Positions 53,690-63,034 of a stretch of 64,000 bases of DNA are shown here, piece by piece (the stretch's first letter is position 1; the number at the start of each line of letters is the position of its first letter). The translations under genes and the position numbers were made by a program. Below the pieces are notes generated by a model, which saw only the letters and a list, made by a program, of their open reading frames with translations, had not been told where the DNA came from and searched no databases. The stretch lies in NCBI RefSeq assembly GCF_018982965.1, contig NZ_JACBYP010000038.1, positions 1 to 64,000 of the forward strand. The letters are read 5' to 3'. The DNA is from Streptomyces mayonensis. GTDB lineage: Bacteria; Actinomycetota; Actinomycetes; Streptomycetales; Streptomycetaceae.

Positions 53690-54859
53690 ATGGCTTACCT
53701 CGACCACGCAGCGACCACCCCGATGCTTCCCGAGGCGGTCGAGGCACTCGCCGCGCACCTGGGCGTCACCGGCAACGCCTCCTCCCTCCACGCGTCCGGC
53801 CGCCGGGCGCGGCGCACCGTCGAGGAGGCCCGCGAGACCCTCGCCGAAGCGCTCGGCGCCCGCCCCAGCGAGGTGGTCCTCACCTCCGGCGGCACAGAGG
53901 CGGACAACCTCGCCGTCAAGGGCCTGTACTGGGCCCGCCGGGACGCCGACCCGGTCCGGACCCGGGTCCTGGCCAGCCCCGTGGAGCACCACGCCGTCCT
54001 CGACGCCGTCCACTGGCTCGGCGAGCACGAGGGGGCCCGGATCGAGTACCTGCCGGTCGACTCCCACGGCCGCGTCCACCCCGAGGCGCTGCGCGAGGCG
54101 GTCGCCCGCAACCCCGAGGACGTGGCCCTCGCCACGGTCATGTGGGCCAACAACGAGATCGGCACCGTCATGCCGGTCCGGGAACTCGCCGACGTGGCCG
54201 CCGAGTTCAGCGTCCCGCTGCACGCCGACGCGGTGCAGGCCTTCGGCCAGCTCCCGGTCGACTTCGCGGCCTCCGGGCTCGCCGCCATGACGGTGTCCGG
54301 CCACAAGATCGGCGGTCCCTACGGCATCGGCGCGCTCCTCCTCGGCCGCGAGTACACGCCCGTGCCCGTCCTGCACGGCGGCGGCCAGGAACGCCATGTC
54401 CGCTCCGGCACCCTCGACGTCCCCGCCGTCGCCTCCTTCGCGGTGGCCGGCCGCCTCGCCGCCGAGCAGCGCGCGTGGTTCGCCCGCGAGATCGGTGCCC
54501 TGCGCGACGACCTGGTGGACGCCGTGCGCGCGGCCGTGCCGGACGCGATCCTCGGCGGCGACCCGTCACCCGGGGGCCGCCTCCCGGCCAACGCGCACTT
54601 CACCTTCCCGGGCTGCGAGGGCGACTCCCTCCTCCTGCTGCTCGACGCCCAGGGCATCGAGTGCTCCACCGGCTCCGCCTGCACCGCCGGCGTCGCCCAG
54701 CCCAGCCACGTCCTGCTGGCCGCCGGGACCGATCCCGACCTGGCCCGCGGCACCCTGCGCTTCTCACTGGGCCACACCTCGACGCGGGCCGACGTGGAGG
54801 CGCTGGCCAAGGCGATCGGACCCGCGGTGGAACGGGCCAGGGCGGCGGGGCTGTCGTAG
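53690..54859 (+). CDS. Cysteine desulfurase (NifS/IscS class)
   Basis: 389 residues from ATG 53690 (MAYLDHAATTPMLPEAVEAL). This PLP enzyme takes sulfur from cysteine as a persulfide. VEHHAVLDAV, MWANNEIGTVMPV, the PLP lysine Lys206 in SGHKIGGPYG, and the active-site loop ECSTGSACTAG with Cys325 are all present. It belongs to group I (IscS/NifS-like) rather than SufS. The mnmA gene for tRNA 2-thiouridylation follows one gene later in the same direction, so this enzyme probably supplies its sulfur. Confidence 0.94.
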   Translation: MAYLDHAATTPMLPEAVEALAAHLGVTGNASSLHASGRRARRTVEEARETLAEALGARPSEVVLTSGGTEADNLAVKGLYWARRDADPVRTRVLASPVEHHAVLDAVHWLGEHEGARIEYLPVDSHGRVHPEALREAVARNPEDVALATVMWANNEIGTVMPVRELADVAAEFSVPLHADAVQAFGQLPVDFAASGLAAMTVSGHKIGGPYGIGALLLGREYTPVPVLHGGGQERHVRSGTLDVPAVASFAVAGRLAAEQRAWFAREIGALRDDLVDAVRAAVPDAILGGDPSPGGRLPANAHFTFPGCEGDSLLLLLDAQGIECSTGSACTAGVAQPSHVLLAAGTDPDLARGTLRFSLGHTSTRADVEALAKAIGPAVERARAAGLS

Positions 54860-54884
54860 GCGCCGGATCGCCGGGCCGCTGTGC

Positions 54885-55694
54885 TCAGGCGCCGGCCGGC
54901 GGCTTCGAGGCCCCGTCCGGCGACGGCTCGGAGGACGAGGACCCGCTCGGCGACGGCTTGGCCCGCCCGCTCGTCACCGCGCGCCGCACCAGCTTCATGT
55001 ACCGGTCCCAGTCCCAGTGCGGCCCCGGGTCGGTGTGGTCGGTGCCGGGCACTTCCACGTGGCCGATGATGTGCTTGCGGTCCACGGATATGTCGTACCG
55101 CAGGCAGATCTGCGCGGTCAGCTTGGCGGAGGCCGCGTACATCGCGTCCGTGAAGTCCTGCGGACGGTCCACGAACCCCGCGTGCTCGATGCCGACGCTG
55201 CGCTCGTTGTAGTCGCGGTTGCCCGCGTGGTACGCCACGTCCAGCTCGCGGATCATCTGCGTCACGCGCCCGTCCTGCCCGACGATGTAGTGCGAGGACG
55301 CCTTGTGCCCCGGGTCCTGGAAGGCCCGTACGGCACTGTCGAAGCTGCCCTGCGTGACATGCACGATCACCATGTCGATGCCGAAGTCGTCCGGCCGGTC
55401 CGCCCGCCGCCAGTTCGCCTCGGAGGCCGCCACCCAGTTCGCGCCCGCGTAGTCGACGCCGCCCTCACGGGGCCGCTCGATTCCCGGTATGCGCCACCAC
55501 AGCCGCGTCAGCTCGTCGCGGGCCAGCACGGCACTGCCCACGGCCGCCGCCGTACCCCCGACGATCAGCGCACGCCTGCCGATGCGCCGGTCGCCGTCCT
55601 TGGAACGGCCGGAACGCCCCGAGGGCCCGTCGCCCGTGGAGCCGCCGACGGACCCGCCGGCGGACCCGTTCGTCGATTCCTCGTCAGCCCTCAT
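54885..55694 (-). CDS. N-acetylmuramoyl-L-alanine amidase (amidase_2), probably Tat-exported
   Basis: 269 residues from ATG 55694. A long Gly/Ser/Asp-rich leader is followed by DRRIGRRALIVGGTAAAVGS, a twin-arginine-like signal. The zinc amidase domain has MVIVHVTQGSFDSAVRAFQD, SSHYIVGQDGRVTQMIRELD, YHAGNRDYNERSVGIEHAG and IIGHVEVPGTDHTDPGPHWD, with the His ligands and catalytic-type residues visible. The C-terminus is Ser/Pro-rich. It cleaves the stem peptide from muramic acid in the cell wall. It lies between, and opposite to, the desulfurase and mnmA genes, so it breaks up that pair. Confidence 0.91.
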   Translation of the reverse strand: MRADEESTNGSAGGSVGGSTGDGPSGRSGRSKDGDRRIGRRALIVGGTAAAVGSAVLARDELTRLWWRIPGIERPREGGVDYAGANWVAASEANWRRADRPDDFGIDMVIVHVTQGSFDSAVRAFQDPGHKASSHYIVGQDGRVTQMIRELDVAYHAGNRDYNERSVGIEHAGFVDRPQDFTDAMYAASAKLTAQICLRYDISVDRKHIIGHVEVPGTDHTDPGPHWDWDRYMKLVRRAVTSGRAKPSPSGSSSSEPSPDGASKPPAGA

Positions 55695-55755
55695 ACGATC
55701 TTCAACGCATATCCGCGCGCTCCGGTTCCCATCCTCCCCGTACCCTGGAGGGGCT

Positions 55756-56883
55756 ATGACTGACACCCCGCAGCGCACCCGTCCCCTCCGCGTCCTCGCC
55801 GCCATGTCGGGCGGGGTCGACTCCGCCGTCGCCGCCGCCCGCGCGGCCGAGGCGGGGCACGACGTGACCGGCGTCCATCTCGCGCTCTCCGCCAACCCGC
55901 AGTCCTTCCGCACCGGCGCCCGGGGCTGTTGCACCGTCGAGGACTCGCGGGACGCCCGCCGCGCGGCCGACGTCATCGGCATCCCGTTCTACGTGTGGGA
56001 CCTCGCCGACCGCTTCCGGGAGGACGTGGTCGAGGACTTCGTCGCCGAGTACGAGGCGGGCCGCACCCCGAACCCGTGCCTGCGCTGCAACGAGAAGATC
56101 AAGTTCGCCGCGCTGCTCGACAAGGCGCTGGCCCTCGGCTTCGACGCCGTCTGCACCGGCCACTACGCGAAGGTGGTCCTGCGCGAGGACGGCGTCCGCG
56201 AGCTGCACCGCGCCTCCGACATGGCCAAGGACCAGAGCTACGTCCTCGGCGTGCTCGACGACCGGCAGCTCGCGCACGCGATGTTCCCGCTCGGCGACAC
56301 CCTCACCACCAAGGACGAGATCCGCGCGGAGGCCGAGCGCAGGGGCCTCGCGGTCGCCAGGAAGCCCGACTCGCACGACATCTGCTTCATCGCCGACGGC
56401 GACACCCGGGGCTTCCTCGCGGACCGCCTCGGCAAGGCGGAGGGTGACATCGTCGACGAGGCGGGCAACCGGCTCGGCACCCACGAGGGCGCGTACGGCT
56501 ACACCGTCGGCCAGCGCAAGGGCCTCCGGATCGGCACCCCCGCCCCCGACGGCAAGCCGCGCTACGTCCTGGACATCTCCCCGGTCGACAACACGGTGAC
56601 GGTCGGCCCCGCCGACGCCCTCGACGTCGACGCCCTCCGCGCCGTCAAGCCCCGCTGGTGCGGCGCCGCCCCCACCGGGCCCGGCACCTACACGGCCCAG
56701 CTCCGCGCCCACGGCGGCGAGACCGAGGTCCGCGCCGAACTGGTCGACGGCACCCTGGAGGTCTCCTTCACCGCCCCGGTGCGCGGGGTGGCCCCCGGCC
56801 AGGCGATCGTCCTGTACGACGGCAGCCGCGTGGTCGGCTCGGCGACGATCGCGTCGACGGTGCGCGCGACGTCGGCGGCCTGA
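55756..56883 (+). CDS. mnmA: tRNA-specific 2-thiouridylase MnmA
   Basis: 375 residues from ATG 55756 with GGAGGGG directly upstream. It makes 2-thiouridine at U34 of tRNAs for Lys, Glu and Gln. PP-loop LAAMSGGVDSAVAA, the catalytic cysteines Cys108 (NPCLRCNEKIKF) and Cys210 (HDICFIADGD), GHYAKV, the D-M-x-KDQSYVL segment and GYTVGQRKGLRI are in family order. Full length. It uses sulfur relayed from a cysteine desulfurase, the class encoded just upstream. Confidence 0.96.
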   Translation: MTDTPQRTRPLRVLAAMSGGVDSAVAAARAAEAGHDVTGVHLALSANPQSFRTGARGCCTVEDSRDARRAADVIGIPFYVWDLADRFREDVVEDFVAEYEAGRTPNPCLRCNEKIKFAALLDKALALGFDAVCTGHYAKVVLREDGVRELHRASDMAKDQSYVLGVLDDRQLAHAMFPLGDTLTTKDEIRAEAERRGLAVARKPDSHDICFIADGDTRGFLADRLGKAEGDIVDEAGNRLGTHEGAYGYTVGQRKGLRIGTPAPDGKPRYVLDISPVDNTVTVGPADALDVDALRAVKPRWCGAAPTGPGTYTAQLRAHGGETEVRAELVDGTLEVSFTAPVRGVAPGQAIVLYDGSRVVGSATIASTVRATSAA

Positions 56884-56885
56884 GG

Positions 56886-56945
56886 CCCGGGGCAAGGGCC
56901 CCGGGAGGCCGGCACCGCCGCCGGAGGGAGTCCCGCCGGCGGCGG
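56886..56945. terminator. Two stem-loops between convergent mnmA and the secreted-protein gene
   Basis: CCCGGGGC-AAGG-GCCCCGGG (56886-56905) begins two bases after the mnmA stop. CCGCCGCCGG and CCGGCGGCGG (56915-56945) pair around AGGGAGTCCCG. One probably serves each of the converging transcripts. Confidence 0.8.
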
Positions 56946-56984
56946 CGCGGCCGCTGCGGTTGCGGTGCCCGGGGACGCGCCGGA

Positions 56985-57476
56985 TCAGTGGAAGGTGAGG
57001 GACACGGCGCCGGCGTCGAGGGCGACCGAGGACGGGCAGAGGAAGCTGCCGGACGTCTTCGAGGCCGTGAACGCCTGGTTCTGATAGGCGCCGGTGGAGC
57101 CGTCGCCGGTCCAGCCGGCGTCGGAGGCCTGGTAGGAGCAGGAGACGATGCTCTGGTTCACCGTGATGTCGATGAGATCGGATGTGGCGGTTGCGCCCGA
57201 TTCGTCGAAGGTGAGCGTCGGATCGTTGTTGAGAGTGGCGCTCGCGCCGCCGCCGCAGCTGACGCCGCTGTTGACGGAGGCGCGGTCGATGGTCAGCGTG
57301 GAGGGCGGGTCGGCGCTGGTGGCGGCGTCGGCCCAGGCGCAGGTGACGCCCAGGACGGTGAGGGAGCCGTCGACCTGTTGGGCGGCGGGACCCGCCGCAC
57401 CCGCGGCGGTGGCGGCACCGGCCACGGCGGCGACGACCAGAGCGGTGACACACGAGAGTTTCGGTGCGAGCCTCAT
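56985..57476 (-). CDS. Secreted protein of unknown function with four cysteines
   Basis: 163 residues from ATG 57476, with AGGAGAG three bases upstream. Signal peptide MRLAPKLSCVTALVVAAVAG, cleavage near AAGAAG. The mature part has no recognised domain. It is Thr/Ser/Ala-rich and predicted to be mainly beta-strand (LTVLGVTCAWADAATSADPP, DLIDITVNQSIVSCSYQASD). Four cysteines (VTCAW, GVSCGGG, IVSCSY, SFLCPS) could form two disulfides. Proteins of this look are abundant and poorly studied in Streptomyces. No neighbour suggests a role. Confidence 0.75.
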   Translation of the reverse strand: MRLAPKLSCVTALVVAAVAGAATAAGAAGPAAQQVDGSLTVLGVTCAWADAATSADPPSTLTIDRASVNSGVSCGGGASATLNNDPTLTFDESGATATSDLIDITVNQSIVSCSYQASDAGWTGDGSTGAYQNQAFTASKTSGSFLCPSSVALDAGAVSLTFH

Positions 57477-57764
57477 GTCTCTCCTTCTCGCCGCGTGTGT
57501 GGGGGTGGGAGTCGGGGGCCCGCCCACGCCACGCGGCGGGACGCGACGGCGGGCCTGTCAGGGAAGGTCTCACAGAAACCACCGCAGTGTCAGGGTCACG
57601 TCAAGTCAACATGGCCGAATGCCGACCGCCACGGGCCTTCGGGACCCCCTTCAGGGGCCACCGCACCCCCTCGCACCCCTCGCATCAGGGTGTGTCCGAC
57701 CGCATCGGGGTGTGTCCGACCGGCCGTGGGCGGTGCCGACCGCCCACGGCGTGCGACCGGTCGC

Positions 57765-58115
57765 TCAGCCCACCTCGACCTCGTAGAAGCAGAGGTGGTC
57801 CTTGATCTCCGCCACCTCCTGCTTCGGTTCCGGGTACGCCCAGACCAGGTCCGCCGCGTCCGGCAGGGACCAGTACGAGGCGTCGCCCTTGAAGGGGCAG
57901 TGCGTGTGCGTGCCGGACGGGGTCAGCAGGTCCAGGCGTACGTCACGGGGCGGGATGTAGTACCGGTCCGGCAGGCCCGTCTCGTGCAGTACGAGCGCCT
58001 CGTCGCTCTCCGCGAGCACCTGCCCGCCGTGCACCACGCGCACGTGCCGGCCGCTCGGCTCGACGGTGACGCGGTGTCCCGTCAGCCCCTTGAGTCCTTC
58101 GTGTCCCTTGGTCAC
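57765..58115 (-). CDS. DUF427 family protein
   Basis: 116 residues from GTG 58115, with GAGGAGGA three bases upstream. DUF427 landmarks: VRVVHGGQVLAESDEALVLH, YYIPPRDVRLDLLTPSGTHT, HCPFKGDASYWSL and the C-terminal WAYPEPKQEVAEIKDHLCFY. The family is soluble, about this length, and has no established function. A 20-bp direct repeat (GCATCRGGGTGTGTCCGACC twice, 57682-57721) lies just past its stop. Confidence 0.86.
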   Translation of the reverse strand: MTKGHEGLKGLTGHRVTVEPSGRHVRVVHGGQVLAESDEALVLHETGLPDRYYIPPRDVRLDLLTPSGTHTHCPFKGDASYWSLPDAADLVWAYPEPKQEVAEIKDHLCFYEVEVG

Positions 58116-58206
58116 TTCGTCCTCCTCGACGGCGGTGGTCCCGGTCACTACAGCATGGCCGGACGCCGGGTTCTTCCCGTGCCGGGCGGGCCGTACGGTG
58201 GACGCC

Positions 58207-58746
58207 ATGAACATCTGCGTCTTCCTCTCCGCCGCCGACCTGGACGAGCGCTACACGCGCCCCGCGCGGCAGTTCGCCGAACTGCTCGGCAAGGGCGGCC
58301 ACACGCTGGTCTGGGGCGGTTCGGACGTCGGTCTGATGAAGGTGGTCGCCGACGGTGTGCAGGAGGCCGGAGGGCGGCTGCTCGGGGTCTCGGTGGACTT
58401 CCTGGCCGCCAAGGCGCGCGAGGGCGCCGACGAGATGGTGATCGCACCGGACCTCGCCGAGCGCAAGCGGCTGCTGCTGGAGAAGGCCGACGCCGTCGTC
58501 ATCATGGTGGGCGGCACCGGCACGCTCGACGAGGCCACGGAAATCCTGGAGCTGAAGAAGCACGGGCACACCGACAAGCCCGTCGTCCTGCTCAACACGG
58601 CGGGCTTCTACGACGGACTCAGGGAGCAGTTCCGCCGTATGGAGGACGAGGGTTTCCTGCCGCGCCCCCTCACCGACCTGGTGTTCTTCGCCGAGGAGCC
58701 GGTCGGCGCGCTGGCCCACCTGGAGGAGAGCCAGGGCATCGGGTGA
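58207..58746 (+). CDS. LOG-family protein (TIGR00730-like)
   Basis: 179 residues from ATG 58207. A Rossmann-type fold with LVWGGSDVGLMKVVADGVQE, then the family motif written here as MVGGTGTLDEATE (usually PGGxGTxxE; Val replaces Pro). KPVVLLNTAGFYDGLREQFR follows. LOG enzymes release cytokinins or cleave nucleoside monophosphates; many bacterial members act as general nucleotide 5'-monophosphate nucleosidases. The lost proline is unusual but the GGxGTxxE core is intact. It is divergent from the DUF427 gene. Confidence 0.85.
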   Translation: MNICVFLSAADLDERYTRPARQFAELLGKGGHTLVWGGSDVGLMKVVADGVQEAGGRLLGVSVDFLAAKAREGADEMVIAPDLAERKRLLLEKADAVVIMVGGTGTLDEATEILELKKHGHTDKPVVLLNTAGFYDGLREQFRRMEDEGFLPRPLTDLVFFAEEPVGALAHLEESQGIG

Positions 58747-58773
58747 GCCGCCGGTGATGCGAGCATGGCGGGC

Positions 58774-59463
58774 ATGGCTACACATGTGATCACCGGGGCG
58801 GGCTCCGGCATCGGCGCGGCCGTCGCCCGCCGCCTGCACGAACGGGGCGACGAGGTCGTGCTGCACGCCCGCGACGCGGGCCGCGCGAAGGAACTGGCCG
58901 CCGCACTGCCCGGCGCGAAGACCCTCGTCGGCGACCTCGCCGAGCCGGGCAGGCTGTCCTGGGCCCTCTCGCACCAGAGCCTGCCCGAGAGGGTGGACTC
59001 GCTGCTGCACGTCGCCGGGGTCGTCGACCTCGGGCCGGTCGGCGACCTCACCCCGAAGACCTGGACCAACCAGCTGAACGTCAACCTGGTCGCCCCCGCC
59101 GAGCTGACCCGCCTCCTCCTGCCGCAACTCCGTGTCGCCCAGGGCCAGGTGGTCTTCGTCAACTCGGGGTCCGGCCTCAACGCCCACGCCGACTGGTCCG
59201 CGTACTGCGCCTCCAAGCACGGTCTCAAGGCCCTGGCCGACTCCCTGCGCCTGGAGGAGCACGCGAACGGCGTCCGCGTCACCTCGGTCTACCCCGGCCG
59301 CACCGCCAGCCCCATGCAGGCCAAGGTGCACCAGCAGGAGGGCAAGGAGTACGACCCCGGCAAGTGGATGGACCCCGACTCCGTCGCCACGACGATCCTG
59401 ATGGCCCTCGACCTCCCGAGGGACGCCGAGGTCAACGACCTGACGGTCCGCCCGGGACGCTGA
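58774..59463 (+). CDS. Short-chain dehydrogenase/reductase
   Basis: 229 residues from ATG 58774; an ATG three codons earlier is possible. The Rossmann motif THVITGAGSGIGAAVARRL, VDSLLHVAGVVDLGPVGDL (NAG-type site with His), the catalytic Ser in VVFVNSGSG and YxxxK in SAYCASKHGLKAL are present. The end reads ATTILMALDLPRDAEVNDLT, as in classical SDRs. Substrate unknown. It follows the LOG gene by 27 bp and may be cotranscribed with it. Confidence 0.9.
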   Translation: MATHVITGAGSGIGAAVARRLHERGDEVVLHARDAGRAKELAAALPGAKTLVGDLAEPGRLSWALSHQSLPERVDSLLHVAGVVDLGPVGDLTPKTWTNQLNVNLVAPAELTRLLLPQLRVAQGQVVFVNSGSGLNAHADWSAYCASKHGLKALADSLRLEEHANGVRVTSVYPGRTASPMQAKVHQQEGKEYDPGKWMDPDSVATTILMALDLPRDAEVNDLTVRPGR

Positions 59464-59568
59464 TTCCTCACGTGCCGGTGCCGAGCCCCAGCCCTCGGGG
59501 ACGGGACGGGACGTGAAGGGGCGGCGGGGGCGAGATCGAGCCCCGTACCCCCTGCGTACGCTTCTCCC

Positions 59569-60564
59569 GTGAACGACAACTTCGCCCCCGCCACCGGCAT
59601 CGGCAGCCTCCCGGGCCACGACGCCCGGGAGGCCGCCAAGACCGCCGCCGGCACCTTCGAGGACTTCCCCTTCCTCCCCGAGCTGCCCGCCCGCGGCCCC
59701 GGCGCCGACATGACCGGCCGCACCGCCGGGATGCTCGTCGAGCTGTACGCGCGCGTGGAGCCCAGCGGCTGGCGGCTCGGGGACCGGCCCGGCCGGGACA
59801 CCAAGCGGGCCAGGGCCTGGCTCGGGGAGGACCTCGACGCCCTCGAGGAGTTCACCCAGGGCTACGAGGGGCCGCTCAAGATCCAGGCCGTCGGTCCGTG
59901 GACCCTCGCCGCCGCCCTGGAGCTGAGGAACGGCGAGGCGGTCCTCTCCGACCCCGGCGCCTGCCGCGACCTCGCCGCCTCGCTCGCCGAGGGCCTGCGC
60001 CTGCACCTGGCCGAGGTCCGCCGCCGCGTGCCCGGAGCCCGGCCCGTGCTCCAGCTCGACGAGCCGTCGCTCACCGCCGTGCTGCGCGGGCAGGTCCGCA
60101 GCGCCAGCGGCTACCGCACCCACCGCGCGGTCGACCGGCAGGTCGTGGAGGCGACCCTCCGCGAGGTCGCCGGCGTGCACGGGGACGGCCCCGTCGTCGT
60201 CCATTCGTGCGCCCCCGACGTGCCCTTCGCGCTGCTGCGCCGGGCGGGGATCGCCGGCGTCTCCTTCGACTTCGCGCTGCTCACGGAACGTGACGACGAC
60301 GCGATCGGTGAGGCCGTCGAGGGCGGCACCCGGCTGCTCGCCGGTGTCGTACCCGGCACGGACACGGCATTGTCAGACCCTGCCGGTAGCGTCATGGGTG
60401 TCAGGACGCTGTGGCGCAGGCTGGGGCTGCGTCCCGAGCTGCTCACGGAGGCGGTCACCGTCACTCCGGCGTGCGGACTCGCGGGCGCGTCACCCGAGTA
60501 CGCCCGCCGTGCGCTCGCCCACTGCGTCCGGGCGGCGAGATCCCTCGCGGACAACCCAGAGTAA
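59569..60564 (+). CDS. Cobalamin-independent methionine synthase-like protein (MetE C-terminal core only)
   Basis: 331 residues from GTG 59569. It aligns with the catalytic C-terminal barrel of MetE: TGIGSLPGHDAREAAK, LKIQAVGPWTLAAALELRNG, VLQLDEPSLTAVL, and the zinc ligands in VVHSCAPDVP and TVTPACGLAG. The N-terminal MetE half (a second barrel that binds folate) is missing. The family of core-only proteins is known in archaea and actinobacteria; they may use a different methyl donor, such as a corrinoid protein. It ends 15 bp before ligA. Confidence 0.87.
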   Translation: MNDNFAPATGIGSLPGHDAREAAKTAAGTFEDFPFLPELPARGPGADMTGRTAGMLVELYARVEPSGWRLGDRPGRDTKRARAWLGEDLDALEEFTQGYEGPLKIQAVGPWTLAAALELRNGEAVLSDPGACRDLAASLAEGLRLHLAEVRRRVPGARPVLQLDEPSLTAVLRGQVRSASGYRTHRAVDRQVVEATLREVAGVHGDGPVVVHSCAPDVPFALLRRAGIAGVSFDFALLTERDDDAIGEAVEGGTRLLAGVVPGTDTALSDPAGSVMGVRTLWRRLGLRPELLTEAVTVTPACGLAGASPEYARRALAHCVRAARSLADNPE

Positions 60565-60579
60565 CGGGAGGACCACACG

Positions 60580-62772
60580 GTGGCCGGCGACAAGCAAGCG
60601 GAGACCACGAGCGTGCCAGCCGAGGCGCGGGAGAAGCACGTGCAGCTCGCCGAGCAGATCGAGGAGCACCGCTTCCGGTACTACGTGAAGGACGCCCCGG
60701 TCGTCAGCGACGCGGAGTTCGACCGGCTGCTGCGCACCCTGGAGGAGCTGGAGGAGCAGTACCCGCAGCTGCGCACCCCCGAGTCCCCGACGCAGAAGGT
60801 CGCCGGTGCCTACGCGACCGAGTTCACGGCCGTCGAGCACCCCACCCGCATGCTGTCCCTCGACAACACCTTCAACGACGAGGAGATGGCGGCCTGGACC
60901 GAGCGCATCGCGAGAGAGCTGGGCGAGCAGGAGTACCACTTCCTGTGCGAGCTGAAGGTCGACGGACTCGCCGTCAACCTCACCTACGAGCACGGCCGGC
61001 TCGTGCGCGCCGCCACCCGCGGCGACGGCCGCACCGGCGAGGACATCACACCCAACGTCCGCACCATCGCCGAGATCCCCGAGCGCCTGGCGGGGGACGA
61101 GGTCCCCGGCCTCGTGGAGATCCGCGGCGAGGTCTACTTCCCGATGGAGAAGTTCCAGGAACTCAACGCCCGGTTGAACGAGGCGGGGGACAAGCCCTTC
61201 GCCAACCCGCGCAACGCGGCGGCCGGTTCGCTGCGCCAGAAGGACCCGCGCGTCACCGCCACCCGCCCGCTGCACATGGTCGTCCACGGCATCGGCGTCC
61301 TGGAGGGCTACGCGGGCATGACCCGCCTCTCCCAGGCCTACGACCTGCTGAAGGGCTGGGGCCTGCCCACCTCCCCGCACAACCGGGTGGTCGACGGCCT
61401 CGACGGCGTACGGGACTTCATCGCGTACTACGGCGAGAACCGGCACTCCGTCGCGCACGAGATCGACGGGGTCGTCGTCAAGCTCGACGAGATCCGCCTC
61501 CAGGGCCGGCTCGGCTCCACCGCGCGCGCACCGCGCTGGGCCATCGCGTACAAGTACGCGCCGGAGGAGGTCAACACCCGGCTCGTCGACATCAAGGTCG
61601 GCGTCGGCCGCACCGGCCGCGTCACGCCCTACGCGCAGGTCGAGCCGGTCACCGTGGCCGGCAGCGAGGTCGAGTTCGCCACGCTGCACAACCAGGAGGT
61701 CGTCAAGGCCAAGGGCGTGCTCGTCGGCGACACCGTGGTGCTGCGCAAGGCCGGCGACGTGATCCCGGAGATCCTCGGGCCGGTCGCCGACCTCAGGGAC
61801 GGCAGTGAACGGGAGTTCGTGATGCCGGCCGAGTGCCCCGAGTGCGGTACTCCGCTGAAGGCCATGAAGGAGGGCGACATCGACCTCCGCTGCCCCAACG
61901 CACGCGCCTGCCCGGCCCAGTTGCGCGAGCGCGTCGCCTACCTCGCCGGCCGCCAGTGCCTGGACATCGAGCACTTCGGCGGAGTGGTCGCGGCCGCGCT
62001 GACCGGGCCGCTGGAGCCGGCCGCGCCGCCGCTGGTGGACGAGGGCGACCTCTTCGACCTCACCGTGGAGAAGCTGCTGCCCATCAAGGCGTACGTCCTC
62101 GACCCGGACAGCGGGCTGCCCAAGCGCGACCCCGAGACCGGCGAGGAGAAGATCGTCACGGTCTTCGCCAACAAGGCGGGCGAGCCCAAGAAGAACACCC
62201 TCGCCCTGCTGCAGCACATCGAGGAGGCCAAGACCCGCCCGCTGGCCCGCTTCATCAACGGCCTCTCCATCCGGTACGTCGGACCGGTCGCCGCCCAGGC
62301 CCTCGCCCGCGAGTTCCGCTCCGTCGAGCGCATCGAGCAGGCCACCGAGGAGGAGCTGGCGAGCACCGACGGCGTGGGCGGCACCATCGCCGCCGCCGTC
62401 AAGGAGTGGTTCGCCGTCGACTGGCACCGTGAGATCGTCCGCAAGTGGAAGGCGGCCGGGGTGCCGTTGGAGGACAGCTCGGAGGGCGAGGACGAAGGGC
62501 CGCGCCCGCTGGAGGGGCTCACCGTCGTCGTCACCGGCACCCTGGAGAACCACACCCGGGACGGAGCCAAGGACGCACTGCAGAGCCGGGGCGCCAAGGT
62601 GACCGGATCGGTGTCCAAGAAGACGTCGTTCGTCGTGGTCGGTGACAACCCGGGTTCGAAGTACGACAAGGCGATGCAGCTGAAGGTTCCGGTTCTGAAC
62701 GAGGACGGTTTCGGCGTCCTGCTCGAACAGGGGCCCGAAGCAGCAACCGGAGTCGCGCTTTCGGCCGAGTAA
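60580..62772 (+). CDS. ligA: NAD-dependent DNA ligase LigA
   Basis: 730 residues from GTG 60580, with GGGAGGA eight bases upstream. It seals nicks in replication and repair using NAD. Adenylation domain with the active-site Lys126 in CELKVDGLAVN, GDGRTGEDITPNVRTI and EIDGVVVKLDE. OB-fold, then the zinc finger CPECG...CPN...CPAQ, helix-hairpin-helix region (NGLSIRYVGPVAAQALAREF) and a C-terminal BRCT domain (GLTVVVTGTLENHTRDGAKD). All domains are in usual order. An insertion at about residues 470-520 (DPDSGLPKRDPETGEEKIVT) is typical of Streptomyces LigA. Confidence 0.97.
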   Translation: MAGDKQAETTSVPAEAREKHVQLAEQIEEHRFRYYVKDAPVVSDAEFDRLLRTLEELEEQYPQLRTPESPTQKVAGAYATEFTAVEHPTRMLSLDNTFNDEEMAAWTERIARELGEQEYHFLCELKVDGLAVNLTYEHGRLVRAATRGDGRTGEDITPNVRTIAEIPERLAGDEVPGLVEIRGEVYFPMEKFQELNARLNEAGDKPFANPRNAAAGSLRQKDPRVTATRPLHMVVHGIGVLEGYAGMTRLSQAYDLLKGWGLPTSPHNRVVDGLDGVRDFIAYYGENRHSVAHEIDGVVVKLDEIRLQGRLGSTARAPRWAIAYKYAPEEVNTRLVDIKVGVGRTGRVTPYAQVEPVTVAGSEVEFATLHNQEVVKAKGVLVGDTVVLRKAGDVIPEILGPVADLRDGSEREFVMPAECPECGTPLKAMKEGDIDLRCPNARACPAQLRERVAYLAGRQCLDIEHFGGVVAAALTGPLEPAAPPLVDEGDLFDLTVEKLLPIKAYVLDPDSGLPKRDPETGEEKIVTVFANKAGEPKKNTLALLQHIEEAKTRPLARFINGLSIRYVGPVAAQALAREFRSVERIEQATEEELASTDGVGGTIAAAVKEWFAVDWHREIVRKWKAAGVPLEDSSEGEDEGPRPLEGLTVVVTGTLENHTRDGAKDALQSRGAKVTGSVSKKTSFVVVGDNPGSKYDKAMQLKVPVLNEDGFGVLLEQGPEAATGVALSAE

Positions 62773-63034
62773 TAGCGGTTGAAGGCCACCCGATCGGCGC
62801 ATATCAGATGCATACGGGTGGCCGGGTCGCATTCGGGCAACCGTCGGCGACCGGTGCCCCTGGAAGCCTTCCGCGGCCTACTGTTGAGGTGTGCACCTGC
62901 CGTGCCCAGCTGCGGTCGGGGCGCATCTTCCCTGCCCCGGACGACGGAGGCAGGGTCTCCAACGCGGAGCCGTTGAGGGTGGTCGAGGCGGGGCCGCGTG
63001 GCGTGGGCACCGCCGGGCTGTGAGAGGGACGGGA

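Noticed and set aside
62773..63034. Small gene between ligA and the GGDEF gene (frame 62808-63023)
   Set aside because: No ribosome site, no conserved-looking peptide and mixed codon bias; treated as leader DNA.
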